Shown here in pieces: positions 1 to 8,416 of a DNA stretch of 64,000 nucleotides. The stretch comes from Streptomyces sp. NBC_00459. Its GTDB lineage: Bacteria > Actinomycetota > Actinomycetes > Streptomycetales > Streptomycetaceae. Position numbers and translations under genes: made by a program. Below the pieces are notes generated by a model. The model ran no database searches. It was not told the DNA's origin and was given only the letters and a program-made list of their open reading frames with translations. The stretch's first letter is position 1. The number at the start of each line of letters is the position of its first letter. The stretch lies in assembly GCF_036013955.1 (NCBI RefSeq), contig NZ_CP107903.1:6510001-6574000 (forward strand). The letters are read 5' to 3'.

Positions 1-570
1 TGCAACCAGCCCGGACACCGCACAGGGAGGCACCCCGATCGCCGTACGGAACCCGAAGCAGTGCCGGAGGCAGTCGCCGAGTCGGCTCCCCGGCCTGCCG
101 CCCAGCCCACGCACCCCACCAGCACCCCCGCCCCGCCCAAGAAGCGCGCCCCACGCAAGCCCCTTCCCGCCGTACCGCAGCCCGCGTACAAGGGACCAGG
201 ACTCCTCCAGGCCGCCACCGACCTCCTCGCCGGCCTCCGTCGCCACGACCCCGACCTGCTCCTGTCGGCCTGCGACACGGCCCACCTCGCACCCGGCGTC
301 GCCGCCTGGCTGGAGCGAGACGTCAGTCCTACCGCCGTACGACACGCACTGACCAGCGACCTCCCACCCGAAGGCATGCGCCGCCCGGCAGCCTTCCTGG
401 CCCACCGCCTCACCGCGAAGCTGCCGCCCCCGGCGCCGTACCACGCACCAGCCGGGCCATCACCCGTCCGGCACCCCCTCCAGACCTGCGACGGCTGTGA
501 GCGCGCATTCCGGTCGCCCGAGCCCGGCCGCTGCCGCGACTGCCAGGTCACCGTCCCCGTGGCCGCCTGA
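1..570 (+). CDS. Zinc-ribbon-ended protein of unknown function (5' end outside window)
   Basis: The frame is open from the window edge to the TGA at 568-570, so the N-terminus is missing. A GTG at 61 could start a 169-residue protein, but a truncated longer gene is more likely. The visible part begins with a Pro/Ala/Lys-rich linker, continues with a probably helical segment, and ends in a CDGCERAF...RCRDC pair of CxxC motifs that looks like a zinc ribbon. I do not recognise the family. Streptomyces proteins with a DNA-binding N-terminus and this kind of CxxC tail exist, but nothing visible here proves DNA binding. Confidence 0.6.
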   Translation, partial: CNQPGHRTGRHPDRRTEPEAVPEAVAESAPRPAAQPTHPTSTPAPPKKRAPRKPLPAVPQPAYKGPGLLQAATDLLAGLRRHDPDLLLSACDTAHLAPGVAAWLERDVSPTAVRHALTSDLPPEGMRRPAAFLAHRLTAKLPPPAPYHAPAGPSPVRHPLQTCDGCERAFRSPEPGRCRDCQVTVPVAA

Positions 571-750
571 CGCATCCCCGCGCACGTCATCGAATCCACA
601 CGGCGAATACGAAAGGCTTAGAGGCCCGCCATGGTCAGCTCGTCACCGGTGGACAGAATCCCCGCCGACGCGTGTCCCGCTTCCTCTCGAGGCCCGGTCG
701 GCCGGCGTCCCGCCCCGATACCCTGGCGACGGCATCTCCAGGAGGACACG

Positions 751-1098
751 ATGAGCACCCAGTCTCACCACGGACACGAGCTGATCCCTCGTCCCGAGCA
801 CACCCCTGACGCCTTGCGCGCGGCCCTCGCCGTGGTCGCCCCGGGCCGCCTGGAGGAGATGCAGGCCCAGAAAGACGAGGCATTCGCCAGGGCGGTCGAA
901 TGGCAATCCCTCAGCCCAGTGCAGAGCTGGGTCCTGGCCTGGGCCAGGAACATCGAAATCGCGCGTCGCCCCGATCTGACTGCCCGCTACACCCAGGCGC
1001 AGAGCCACCTGGAGGACGAAGATCCGGCTGCCGCTCAGGAAGCCCTGCGGGAACTGAGTTCCGTATTCGACGAGGCCATGAAGTCAGTCCGCGAGTGA
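751..1098 (+). CDS. Small helical protein, DUF6247-like, putative antitoxin of a two-gene module
   Basis: This 115-residue, probably all-helical protein starts at ATG 751, behind a clear AGGAGG ribosome binding site at 739-744. The pattern PDALRAALAVVAPGRLEEM, then a QSWVLAWARNIEI segment and an acidic C-terminus, resembles the actinobacterial DUF6247 family as I remember it. Its stop codon overlaps the GTG start of the next gene (GTGA at 1095-1098), so the two are translationally coupled. A small acidic helical protein encoded just before a small ParE/RelE-looking protein fits an antitoxin-toxin order, but no activity can be read from the sequence. It could equally be an accessory protein of unknown role. 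Confidence 0.75.
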   Translation: MSTQSHHGHELIPRPEHTPDALRAALAVVAPGRLEEMQAQKDEAFARAVEWQSLSPVQSWVLAWARNIEIARRPDLTARYTQAQSHLEDEDPAAAQEALRELSSVFDEAMKSVRE

Positions 1099-1352
1099 GC
1101 TGGAAGTGGGAGTACGCCTTTGGCGCGGAGGAAGTCGCCCGTACCGCTCCAGCCGACTTCCTCGCCACGGTGGAGAGAAAGGCGGACGAGCTCGTCAGGG
1201 CAGTCGAAGCCCTCCATGTTCACGGCCAGGCACACAGGGGTGTGGACCCGAAAGGTGGTGACGTCATCGTCCCTGGTGGCATGTTCACCTATCAGGTCGT
1301 CGTGCGGAGCGAGCGTGTCTACGTCGTCCAGATCACGTACCTGGGGTTCTGA
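1095..1352 (+). CDS. Small basic-core protein with RelE/ParE-like pattern, putative toxin
   Basis: The 85-residue product starts at GTG 1095, overlapping the previous stop by 4 bases. I prefer this start because the frame further upstream reads as low-quality Gly/Pro/Arg sequence. The pattern is an N-terminal WEYAF strand, two amphipathic helices (FLATVERKADELVRAVEAL), a GGMFTYQVVV strand and a C-terminal RVYVVQITYL strand. This is the order of the RelE/ParE ribonuclease or gyrase-toxin fold, in which the last strands carry functional basic residues. The match is one of pattern only; catalytic residues cannot be assigned. The coupling to a DUF6247-like gene supports a toxin-antitoxin reading. 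Confidence 0.65.
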   Translation: MSWKWEYAFGAEEVARTAPADFLATVERKADELVRAVEALHVHGQAHRGVDPKGGDVIVPGGMFTYQVVVRSERVYVVQITYLGF

Positions 1353-1425
1353 GTCGTCCGGAGGGCCGGGTCGAGGGCGGGCAGGCGGCATGAGCCCGAA
1401 GCCCCGCGCCTCGTAGGCTGACCCC

Positions 1426-2334
1426 ATGACGGAACTGCCCGACCGGCGTCTCCTTCTGGTGCACGCGCATCCGGACGACGAGTCGATCAACAACGGCGCG
1501 ACCATGGCCAGGTACGCGGCCGAGGGCGCCCGGGTGACGCTGGTCACCTGCACCCTCGGTGAGCGCGGAGAGGTCATTCCGCCCGAGCTCGCGCATCTCA
1601 CCGGGGCCGCCCTCGGTGAACACCGGCTGCGTGAGCTGGACGCGGCGATGCGTGCCCTCGGTGTCGACGATCACCGGTTGCTCGGCGGGGCCGGCAGGTA
1701 CGGCGACTCCGGGATGATGGGGCTCGCCGACAACGACGACCCCGACTGCTTCTGGCAGGCGGATGTCGACGAGGCGGCCGGGTACCTCGTCGAGGTGATT
1801 CTCGAGGTCCGTCCGCAGGTCGTCGTGACATACGACCCGGACGGCGGCTACGGCCACCCCGACCACATCCAGGCCCACCGCGTGGCCATGCGCGCCGTGG
1901 AACTGGCCGTCGAGGCCGGCTGGAGCGTCCCCAAGGTCTACTGGAACCGGGTGCCCCGGCCGGTCGCCGAGGAGGGGTTCGCGCGACTGCGGGAGGCGCT
2001 GCCCGGGCTGCCCTTCGCCAAGGCCGGTGTCATCGACGACGTACCGGGTGTCGTGGACGAGGACCGCATCACCACGGCCGTCGACGGAACCGCGTACGCC
2101 GCCGCCAAGGCCGCCGCGATGCGCGCCCACGCCACGCAGATCGAGGTGGCCGAGCCCTGGTTCGCCCTCTCCAACCAGCAGGCGCAGCCGCTCTTCACCG
2201 ACGAGTACTACGAGTTGGTGCGTGGTGAGTGTATTGAGCGCCGCGAGGGTGTTGAGCGTATTTCTGTGCGTGAGACCGATCTGTTCGACGGGATCGCAGT
2301 GACTGCAGTGACTGCGGAGGGTGGTGCGGGATGA
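1426..2334 (+). CDS. mshB: N-acetyl-1-D-myo-inositol-2-amino-2-deoxy-alpha-D-glucopyranoside deacetylase
   Basis: MshB removes the acetyl group from GlcNAc-inositol, the second step of mycothiol synthesis; mycothiol is the main low-molecular-weight thiol of actinobacteria. The 302-residue protein is normal length for the LmbE/PIG-L family. It has the zinc-binding AHPDDES motif at residues 14-20 and the second metal/catalytic segment GYGHPDHIQAH. It is close to MshB rather than to the paralogous conjugate amidase Mca, but the two are similar, so a small doubt remains. Its stop overlaps the next start (ATGA, 2331-2334), coupling it to the DUF6113 gene. The order mshB-DUF6113 is conserved in streptomycetes. 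Confidence 0.93.
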   Translation: MTELPDRRLLLVHAHPDDESINNGATMARYAAEGARVTLVTCTLGERGEVIPPELAHLTGAALGEHRLRELDAAMRALGVDDHRLLGGAGRYGDSGMMGLADNDDPDCFWQADVDEAAGYLVEVILEVRPQVVVTYDPDGGYGHPDHIQAHRVAMRAVELAVEAGWSVPKVYWNRVPRPVAEEGFARLREALPGLPFAKAGVIDDVPGVVDEDRITTAVDGTAYAAAKAAAMRAHATQIEVAEPWFALSNQQAQPLFTDEYYELVRGECIERREGVERISVRETDLFDGIAVTAVTAEGGAG

Positions 2335-2786
2335 GTGCGAACGGGAAGGCCCCTGCGGGCGAAGCCCGTGGGAAGGCCGTGGCCGGGGGCGGTCTGCTGG
2401 CCCAGCCGCTCGTCGGGCCCTCTCCGGGCCGTTCGGCGGGCTACCTGGGGCTCTTCGTCCTCGGGGCCGTCGTGGGGGTCGCCGGCGGGCTCCTCCAGGC
2501 CGCGTGGTTCCCGGGCGGGCTGCTGCTCTCGCTGGGCGGAGCGGCCGGGCTGTTCCTCGGTGGGGCGCGTGCCGTCGGCACGCGCGCCGGGGCGGTCGCG
2601 CCCGCGGCCGGCTGGATGGTCGCCGTCATCCTGCTCACCGCCAGCCGCCCGGAGGGAGACTTCCTGTTCGCCGCGGGAGTCGGCTCGTACCTCTTCCTCC
2701 TCGGCGGAATGGCCGTCGCTGTGATGTGCGCCACGCTCGCCCAGACGCGGCAACCGGACGGTCCCGCCGTCCGACTTGGCAAGTGA
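2331..2786 (+). CDS. DUF6113 family membrane protein
   Basis: This 151-residue integral membrane protein starts at ATG 2331, inside the mshB stop. After about 35 hydrophilic residues it has roughly four hydrophobic helices: GYLGLFVLGAVVGVAGGLL, the LLLSLGGAAGLFLGG region, an APAAGWMVAVILLTA helix and the YLFLLGGMAVAVMCATL helix. The family has no known function. Coupling to mshB suggests co-expression but does not prove a role in mycothiol metabolism. No catalytic motif is visible. Confidence 0.88.
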   Translation: MSANGKAPAGEARGKAVAGGGLLAQPLVGPSPGRSAGYLGLFVLGAVVGVAGGLLQAAWFPGGLLLSLGGAAGLFLGGARAVGTRAGAVAPAAGWMVAVILLTASRPEGDFLFAAGVGSYLFLLGGMAVAVMCATLAQTRQPDGPAVRLGK

Positions 2787-2942
2787 CGTACTACTTCGCC
2801 GCCGCAACCGCGTGGGGGTCCCGTGATGGTTTCTCCGGCGGTCGTGGGATACGCGCCGGACGCGGCCAGTATGGTGGTGCGCGCCGCCGAGCTGCCCGCG
2901 TGAGGTCGCGTCGGGCGGCGGAGCCAACCGGGAGAACCTGCC

Positions 2943-5408
2943 TTGAGTCGTGAAACTGACAGTCCGTCCTCCGGGCCCAACGGGCGCGGAGGTACCGCCT
3001 ACCCCTCGGGGACACCGCCGTACGGCACGCCCATGGCGTCCGACGGCGGTGCGGACGCGGGCCGTTCGGCCGCGGAGCCGGACGGGCCCAAGACCGAGAC
3101 CACGCTGACGACCCGGATCCGGATCAACATCCCAGGATCCAGGCCGATTCCGCCGGTCGTCCTCCGGACGCCCGTCGCGGACACCGAGTCCGCCGAGGAG
3201 ACCGGGACCCATGCGCGGCCCGGGACGGGAGGCGACGGCAGAACGCCGGGCGCGCCCCAGTCCAACGGCGCCGCCGAGCCGTCCGCCGAATCCCCGGGCC
3301 AGCCCGGGGAGAAGACCAGCGACTGGTTCGCGCCGCGCAAGTCCGGTGCTCCCAAGGGCGGTCCGGACGGCGGCGCGAGCAACGGGGCCGGTATGCCCGG
3401 TGCTTCGGGCCCCGCGCCCGCAGGCGCCCGTCCGGGCGGCCCGGGCGGCACAGGACCGGCGGGTGCTTCACCTCCCCGCGTTCCGGGCGGTGTTGGTTCC
3501 TCGGGCTCACGCCCCGGTCTGGGCGTCATGGGCGCCGCAGGCAACGCGGGCGGCCCTCGCGCCGCGGGCAGTGGCAGCGGCGGCGGTACGAAGGGTGCCG
3601 GACTCGGCGGTGCCACAGGTGCCGGTCCCGTGGCGCCGGGGCACGGCGGTGGCACCGGTTCCTTCGACGTGTCCGCGCTGGCGGCCGGGGCGGCCCCGTC
3701 GTCGCCGGGCACGTCTGCCTACCCGCCGGCCGGCAACCCCCGTCACCAGGGTGGTCCTGGCGCTGCGGCCGGAGCTCCCGACGGTCGTGGCGAGCCACGC
3801 CGCGACGACCTGCCGTACTTCTCGGACAACGGGCAGAGCGGTCAGCCCGGCCAGGGTGGTCAGCCCGGCCAGAACGGCCAGCAGGGTCAGGGCGGCCCGA
3901 ACGGCCAAGGCGGCCCAGGCGGCCGGAACGGCTTCGGCGGTCCGGGCACCGGGTTCGCCCCCCAGCACGACTTCTCCGCCCAGAACGACTTCACGGCGCC
4001 CAACGACTTCGGTGACTTCGGCGGCCCGAGCGGTCAGAACCGTCAGAACGGCTTCGGCGGTCCCGGCGGCCCGGGCGGACGCGGCCCCGCAGGCCCGACC
4101 GGCGGTCCCGTCACCGGAGACGGCCCGGTCGTCCCGCCCTTCGTCGGCGACGGCTCCATGGCCCCCGGCACAGGCGGGCTCAACGCCGGGCTCAGCGACG
4201 ACACCGCGATCCTGACCCCGCAGAAACACGTTCCCGACCCGGGCGCCGACGGCTACGGCGGCTACGGCGGCTCCGTGGACAACGTCTCCAGCTCCACCCT
4301 CACCAGCGGCATGCCCGTTGTCCCGACCGACCGGAACTCCCCGTTCGGACCGGGCACGCACGCCGACGGACCGCTTCCGCACACCCCGCCGAAGCTGCCC
4401 GAGCCGGTGTCGCCGAGCGTGCCCGCCGCCGCTGCGGCGCCCAAGGGCAAGAAGGCGAAGAAGAAGGGCCGCAGCAAGCTGACCCTGCTGTTCGTCGCCG
4501 TCTTCCTCATCGCCGGTGGCGCATACGGCGCCGGGCTGCTGATGAACCACTCCGACGTGCCCAAGGGCACCACCGTGTTCGGTGTCGACATCGGTGGCGG
4601 CACCCGTGACGACGCCGTCAAGAAGCTCGACGAGGCCTTCGACAAGCGGATGACGCAGGCGCTGAAGCTGTCCGTCGACGGAAAGACGGTCGAGCTCAGG
4701 CCGGACCAGGCGGGGCTCCAGTTCGACACCCAGGCCACGGTCCGGGCGGCTGCCGTCAGCGACTACAACCCGGTGTCGGTGATCGGCTCGCTCTTCGGGC
4801 AGCAGCGGGTCGTCGAACCCGTCATGCCGGTCGACGAGGAGAAGCTGGCCGCCGCGCTCCAGCGGGTGGCCGGCGGAGCCACCTCGGCGACCGACGGCAC
4901 GATCAAATTCGTGTCCGGCAAGGCAGTGGCCGTCTACGGCAAGCCCGGCAAGGGCATCGACGCCGCCGCGGCAGCCGAGTCGGTCGAGAACGCCTACCGC
5001 AGCCAGGTGGAGAGCGGCACCAGCACGCCGGTCCAGGTCCCCACCAAGGCGCAGGAGCCGACGATCTCGAACGCCGAGGTCGACCGGATGATGAAGAAGT
5101 TCGCCACCCCGGCGATGTCCGCGAACGTCACCGTCCGCGTGGACACCGGCGCGCCGCAGCTGGAGTTCAGCCCGAAGAACTCCCTGTGGAAGTTCCTCCA
5201 GGTGAAGGCCGTCAACGGCACACTCGTCGAGGCGTACGACAAGGAAGCGCTCAAGGAGTTGTACGGCGCCACCTTCAGCCAGGTCCTGATCCCCCGCGGC
5301 AACGGCAACAAGACCCCCGTCACCGTCGAGGACGTCATCGGCGCGTTGCGCCCGGCCCTGGTCAGTACGACCGACCGGGTCGGCGTCATCGACACCAACC
5401 CGTCGTAG
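2943..5408 (+). CDS. Large envelope protein: collagen-like disordered N-terminus, one TM helix, YoaR-like domains
   Basis: The start is TTG 2943, with GGGAGAA about 8 bases upstream; no ATG or GTG fits better. The 821-residue product has three parts. Residues 1-510 are Gly/Pro/Gln/Asn-rich and probably disordered, and include 13 uninterrupted Gly-X-Y triplets at about residues 297-335. A lysine cluster (KGKKAKKKGRSK) precedes one transmembrane helix near residues 512-533 (LTLLFVAVFLIAGGAYG). The outer part resembles the YoaR/PG_binding_4 fold found beside VanW domains: FGVDIGG, GGGTRDDAVKKL, then a second unit ending PVTVEDVIGAL. No transpeptidase or VanW catalytic motif is seen. A likely topology is an inside N-terminus and an outside domain touching the cell wall. 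A strong terminator follows. Confidence 0.85.
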   Translation: MSRETDSPSSGPNGRGGTAYPSGTPPYGTPMASDGGADAGRSAAEPDGPKTETTLTTRIRINIPGSRPIPPVVLRTPVADTESAEETGTHARPGTGGDGRTPGAPQSNGAAEPSAESPGQPGEKTSDWFAPRKSGAPKGGPDGGASNGAGMPGASGPAPAGARPGGPGGTGPAGASPPRVPGGVGSSGSRPGLGVMGAAGNAGGPRAAGSGSGGGTKGAGLGGATGAGPVAPGHGGGTGSFDVSALAAGAAPSSPGTSAYPPAGNPRHQGGPGAAAGAPDGRGEPRRDDLPYFSDNGQSGQPGQGGQPGQNGQQGQGGPNGQGGPGGRNGFGGPGTGFAPQHDFSAQNDFTAPNDFGDFGGPSGQNRQNGFGGPGGPGGRGPAGPTGGPVTGDGPVVPPFVGDGSMAPGTGGLNAGLSDDTAILTPQKHVPDPGADGYGGYGGSVDNVSSSTLTSGMPVVPTDRNSPFGPGTHADGPLPHTPPKLPEPVSPSVPAAAAAPKGKKAKKKGRSKLTLLFVAVFLIAGGAYGAGLLMNHSDVPKGTTVFGVDIGGGTRDDAVKKLDEAFDKRMTQALKLSVDGKTVELRPDQAGLQFDTQATVRAAAVSDYNPVSVIGSLFGQQRVVEPVMPVDEEKLAAALQRVAGGATSATDGTIKFVSGKAVAVYGKPGKGIDAAAAAESVENAYRSQVESGTSTPVQVPTKAQEPTISNAEVDRMMKKFATPAMSANVTVRVDTGAPQLEFSPKNSLWKFLQVKAVNGTLVEAYDKEALKELYGATFSQVLIPRGNGNKTPVTVEDVIGALRPALVSTTDRVGVIDTNPS

Positions 5409-5434
5409 CCGCTCGGCCGAGCCAGGCAGCACGT

Positions 5435-5477
5435 ACGTCAGGAGGGCACCCGGGAACACCGGGTGCCCTCCTGACGT
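5435..5477. terminator. Perfect 19-bp inverted repeat terminator
   Basis: Left arm 5435-5453 pairs perfectly with right arm 5459-5477 around a 5-base GAACA loop. It lies 26 bases after the stop of the YoaR-like gene and before the ABC transporter operon. It has no long T-tract, as is usual in Streptomyces. Confidence 0.85.
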
Positions 5478-5574
5478 ATGGGCCGGTCACCCTCGTGCCC
5501 GGCCCGCCCATGACATCTGTCATCCGCGAGTCGGGATCACCGGCACTGCCGGGCGGGCCGGGCCCGCGGCCACG

Positions 5575-6504
5575 ATGGACCTCATGGAAACCACCACCGT
5601 GGTCGCGTTCGACCAGGTCACGAAGAGCTACGGCGAGGTCCGGGCCGTCGACGGGCTCACGCTCACCCTCCGGCCCGGCGAGACCGTGGCGCTCCTCGGC
5701 CCCAACGGCGCCGGCAAGTCGACCACCCTCGATCTGCTTCTCGGCCTCAAGCAGCCCGACAGCGGCTCGGTCCGTGTCCTCGGCCGCAGTCCCCGGGATG
5801 CCATCGTCGGCGGGCACGTCGGCGCCATGCTGCAGAGCGGCGGCCTGATGGACGAGGTCACCGTCCGCGAACTCGTCTCGCTGGTCTGTGCCCTGCACCC
5901 GCGCCCCTTCCCGGTCGGCGAGGTCCTCTCCCGGGCCGGGATCACCCAGCTCGCCGACCGCAAGGTCAACAAGCTGTCCGGTGGCCAGGAGCAGCGTGTC
6001 CGGTTCGCGCTCGCCACGGCCGGGGACAGCGCCCTGATCGTCCTGGACGAGCCCACGACGGGCATGGACGTCACCGCCCGCCAGGCCTTCTGGGCGACCA
6101 TGCGCGAGCAGGCGGACCAGGGCCGTACGGTCCTGTTCGCCACCCACTACCTGGAGGAGGCGGACGCGACAGCGGACCGCGTCCTCGTCCTGCACCGGGG
6201 CCGTCTGCTGGCCGACGGCACGGCCGCCGAGATCAAGGCGAAGGCGGGCGCGCGCCGGATCTCCTTCGACCTGGAGGCCCAGGAGACCCCGGTGGAGGAG
6301 GCGGTACTCCGGTCCCTGCCGTTCCTGACCTCGCTCGACGTGTCCGGGCAGACGGTCCGCATCCAGTCCTCCGACGCCGACGCGACCGTCCACGCCGTGT
6401 ACGGACTCGGCCTCTACCCGCGCAACCTCGAAGTGGCCGGCCTGGGCCTTGAGCAGGCGTTCGTCACCCTCACCGCCGCAGCCGAGGAGGCGCGCACAGC
6501 ATGA
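5575..6504 (+). CDS. ABC-2 type transporter, ATP-binding protein (DrrA/CcmA type)
   Basis: This is the nucleotide-binding subunit of an exporter encoded with the next gene. The 309-residue protein has Walker A GPNGAGKST, signature LSGGQEQRVRF, Walker B ALIVLDEPTTGMD and the H-loop ATHYLEEAD, followed by a C-terminal extension typical of drug or lipid exporters. Starts at 5575 and 5584 are both possible; the first is given. The last base quartet ATGA (6501-6504) is shared with the permease start. The sensor kinase and regulator follow in the same operon, so this is probably a signal-linked exporter of the DesK/LiaS-associated class (drug, antimicrobial peptide or lipid). The substrate is unknown. 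Confidence 0.92.
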   Translation: MDLMETTTVVAFDQVTKSYGEVRAVDGLTLTLRPGETVALLGPNGAGKSTTLDLLLGLKQPDSGSVRVLGRSPRDAIVGGHVGAMLQSGGLMDEVTVRELVSLVCALHPRPFPVGEVLSRAGITQLADRKVNKLSGGQEQRVRFALATAGDSALIVLDEPTTGMDVTARQAFWATMREQADQGRTVLFATHYLEEADATADRVLVLHRGRLLADGTAAEIKAKAGARRISFDLEAQETPVEEAVLRSLPFLTSLDVSGQTVRIQSSDADATVHAVYGLGLYPRNLEVAGLGLEQAFVTLTAAAEEARTA

Positions 6505-7241
6505 ACGACCTCATCCGACTCGAAATCACCCGGGCCCTGCGCAACCGCAAGTTCCTGTTCTTCTCGGTGATCTACCCCTCGGCGCTGTTCCTGCTGATCG
6601 CGGGCAGCGCGGACAGCACCACGAAGGTGCCGGGCACCGGTCTCGGCCTCCCGACCTTCTTCATGGTCTCCATGGCCTCCTTCGGCGCCCTGACGGCCGT
6701 CCTGATGGGCAACAGCGAGCGCATCGCCAAGGAACGCGAGAGCGGCTGGGTACGGCAGTTGCGGCTGACCACGCTGCCGGGCCGCGGCTATGTCTTCGCG
6801 AAGACGGCGAGCGCGGCCGTGGTCAGCCTGCCGTCGATCGTGATCGTCTTCGTGGTCGCGGCGGCGGTGAAGGACGTACGCCTGGACGCCTGGCAGTGGC
6901 TCGCGCTCACCGGGGCGATCTGGGTGGGCAGCCTGGTCTTCGCCGCGCTCGGCGTGGCCATCGGCTATCTGGCGAGCGGGGACGCGGTCCGCCCGATCAC
7001 GATGATCGTCTACTTCGGCCTGTCCATGCTCGGCGGCCTGTGGATGCCGACGACGACCTTCCCGCAATGGCTGCAGGACATCGCGAAGTGGCTGCCCACA
7101 CACGCGTACGCTGCCCTGGGGCGGTCCATAGAGCTGGGTGACGCCCCGCAGGCGAAGGACGTGGCGATCCTGGCCGTCTCGTTCGTCCTCTTCGCGGGCG
7201 GCGCGGCCTGGCTGTACCGGAAGGACACGATGAAGGCGTGA
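6501..7241 (+). CDS. ABC-2 type transporter, permease
   Basis: This 246-residue membrane subunit starts at ATG 6501, overlapping the ATPase stop. About six hydrophobic helices are visible, including LFFSVIYPSALFLLIAGSA, LPSIVIVFVVAAAV, GAIWVGSLVFAALGVAIGYLA and AILAVSFVLFAGGAAWLY. The GGLWMPTTTFPQWLQDIAKWLPTH-type segment before the last helices is characteristic of ABC2_membrane proteins. It pairs with the preceding ATPase; its own stop overlaps the kinase start (GTGA at 7238-7241). Confidence 0.92.
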   Translation: MNDLIRLEITRALRNRKFLFFSVIYPSALFLLIAGSADSTTKVPGTGLGLPTFFMVSMASFGALTAVLMGNSERIAKERESGWVRQLRLTTLPGRGYVFAKTASAAVVSLPSIVIVFVVAAAVKDVRLDAWQWLALTGAIWVGSLVFAALGVAIGYLASGDAVRPITMIVYFGLSMLGGLWMPTTTFPQWLQDIAKWLPTHAYAALGRSIELGDAPQAKDVAILAVSFVLFAGGAAWLYRKDTMKA

Positions 7242-8416
7242 GTGGCGTCGGCATCGGGCAGCGCCCGACGACCCCCAGACGGCGGGTGATGAAATCCCTG
7301 TGGATCGGCGTCTGGCTGTTCTACCTGGGCGCGCCGGTCAGCGACCTCCTCCACGGCGGCCACAGCACCGGCGTACGGATCCTCGGCTGGCTGGGCCTGG
7401 CGGTCTTCGTCGCCTGGTACGCGGCCCTGGTCTTCCGTACGGGCCGTGGCGAGACCACCCGCCTGGTGGTGGGCTCCCTGGCGGTCCTCGCCGCCCAGGC
7501 GTCCGTCCTGTCCCTCAGCCTGGGCCGCGAGTGGCTCGTCCTGTTCGTGTACGTCTCCACCTCGTCCGGTGCCGCCCTGCCGCTGCGCATGTCCCGCTGG
7601 GCGATCGCCGCCACGTCGGCCCTGATGACGGCGGTCGCGCTGGCCGTCCCCGGCGGCCACTCCTACCTGGCCTCGCTCCTCGTGCCGGCTCTGCTCGGCG
7701 GTGCCGCGATGGCGGGGGTACGACAACTCGTGCGCACGACGATCGAGTTGCGCGAGGCCCGGGCCACGGTCGCCCAACTGGCGGCGAACGAGGAACGTCT
7801 GCGCCTGGCGAGGGACCTGCACGACCTGCTGGGTCACTCCCTCTCCCTGATCACCCTGAAGAGCGAGCTGGCCGGGCGGATGCTCCCCGCCCACCCCGAG
7901 AAGGCGGCCCAGCAGGTGGCCGACATCGAACAGGTCAGCCGCCAGGCCCTGGTCGACGTACGCGAGGCGGTGAGCGGCTACCGGCGCCCCCGGCTGGCCG
8001 GTGAACTGGCGGGCGCGCAGGTCGCGTTGACGGCCGCCGGCATCACGGCCGCCCTGCCCCTCGACCTGGACCCGGTCCCGGCCGACGCCGACGAGGAGGC
8101 GGAGTCGGCCCTCGCGTGGGCGCTGCGCGAGGCGGTGACGAACGTCGTACGGCACAGCGGGGCCCGGCGCTGCACGGTGGAGGTGCTGAGCCGACAGACC
8201 CTGGGCGGCCCGGTGCTCGAACTGTCGGTCGAGGACGACGGCTCGGGCGACGGCTCCGCCGGCACCCCGGGCAACGGTCTCACCGGCCTCGCGGAACGCC
8301 TGGAGAAGGCGGGCGGCTCCCTGGAGGCGTCCCGTACGAAGCACGGCTTCCGCCTGGTGGCGAGGGTGCCGACGGGAACCGCGTCCACTCCGGCGGACGT
8401 AGGATCCGGTTCATGA
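7238..8416 (+). CDS. DesK/LiaS-type sensor histidine kinase (HisKA_3)
   Basis: The 392-residue kinase starts at GTG 7238. It has an N-terminal membrane part with about five hydrophobic helices and almost no extracellular loop, so it probably senses membrane state or signals through the adjacent ABC transporter. The dimerisation domain carries the HisKA_3 H-box ARDLHDLLGHSLS with the phosphorylated His at about residue 195. A HATPase domain follows (EAVTNVVRHSGA N-box, then GNGLTGLAERLEKAGG). The partner is the regulator immediately downstream, coupled through ATGA at 8413. A bacterial four-gene exporter/two-component operon of this kind typically responds to drug or membrane stress. Confidence 0.93.
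   Translation: MSGVGIGQRPTTPRRRVMKSLWIGVWLFYLGAPVSDLLHGGHSTGVRILGWLGLAVFVAWYAALVFRTGRGETTRLVVGSLAVLAAQASVLSLSLGREWLVLFVYVSTSSGAALPLRMSRWAIAATSALMTAVALAVPGGHSYLASLLVPALLGGAAMAGVRQLVRTTIELREARATVAQLAANEERLRLARDLHDLLGHSLSLITLKSELAGRMLPAHPEKAAQQVADIEQVSRQALVDVREAVSGYRRPRLAGELAGAQVALTAAGITAALPLDLDPVPADADEEAESALAWALREAVTNVVRHSGARRCTVEVLSRQTLGGPVLELSVEDDGSGDGSAGTPGNGLTGLAERLEKAGGSLEASRTKHGFRLVARVPTGTASTPADVGSGS

Noticed and set aside
2..60. Possible frameshift at the left edge: another frame (reading GGTPIAVRNPKQ-like) looks protein-like
   Set aside because: Only about 60 bases are available before the real frame; too short to call a frameshift or a second gene.
3507..5459. Minus-strand open frame opposite the YoaR-like gene
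   Set aside because: Low-complexity mirror of the Gly/Pro-rich coding sequence with no ribosome site.
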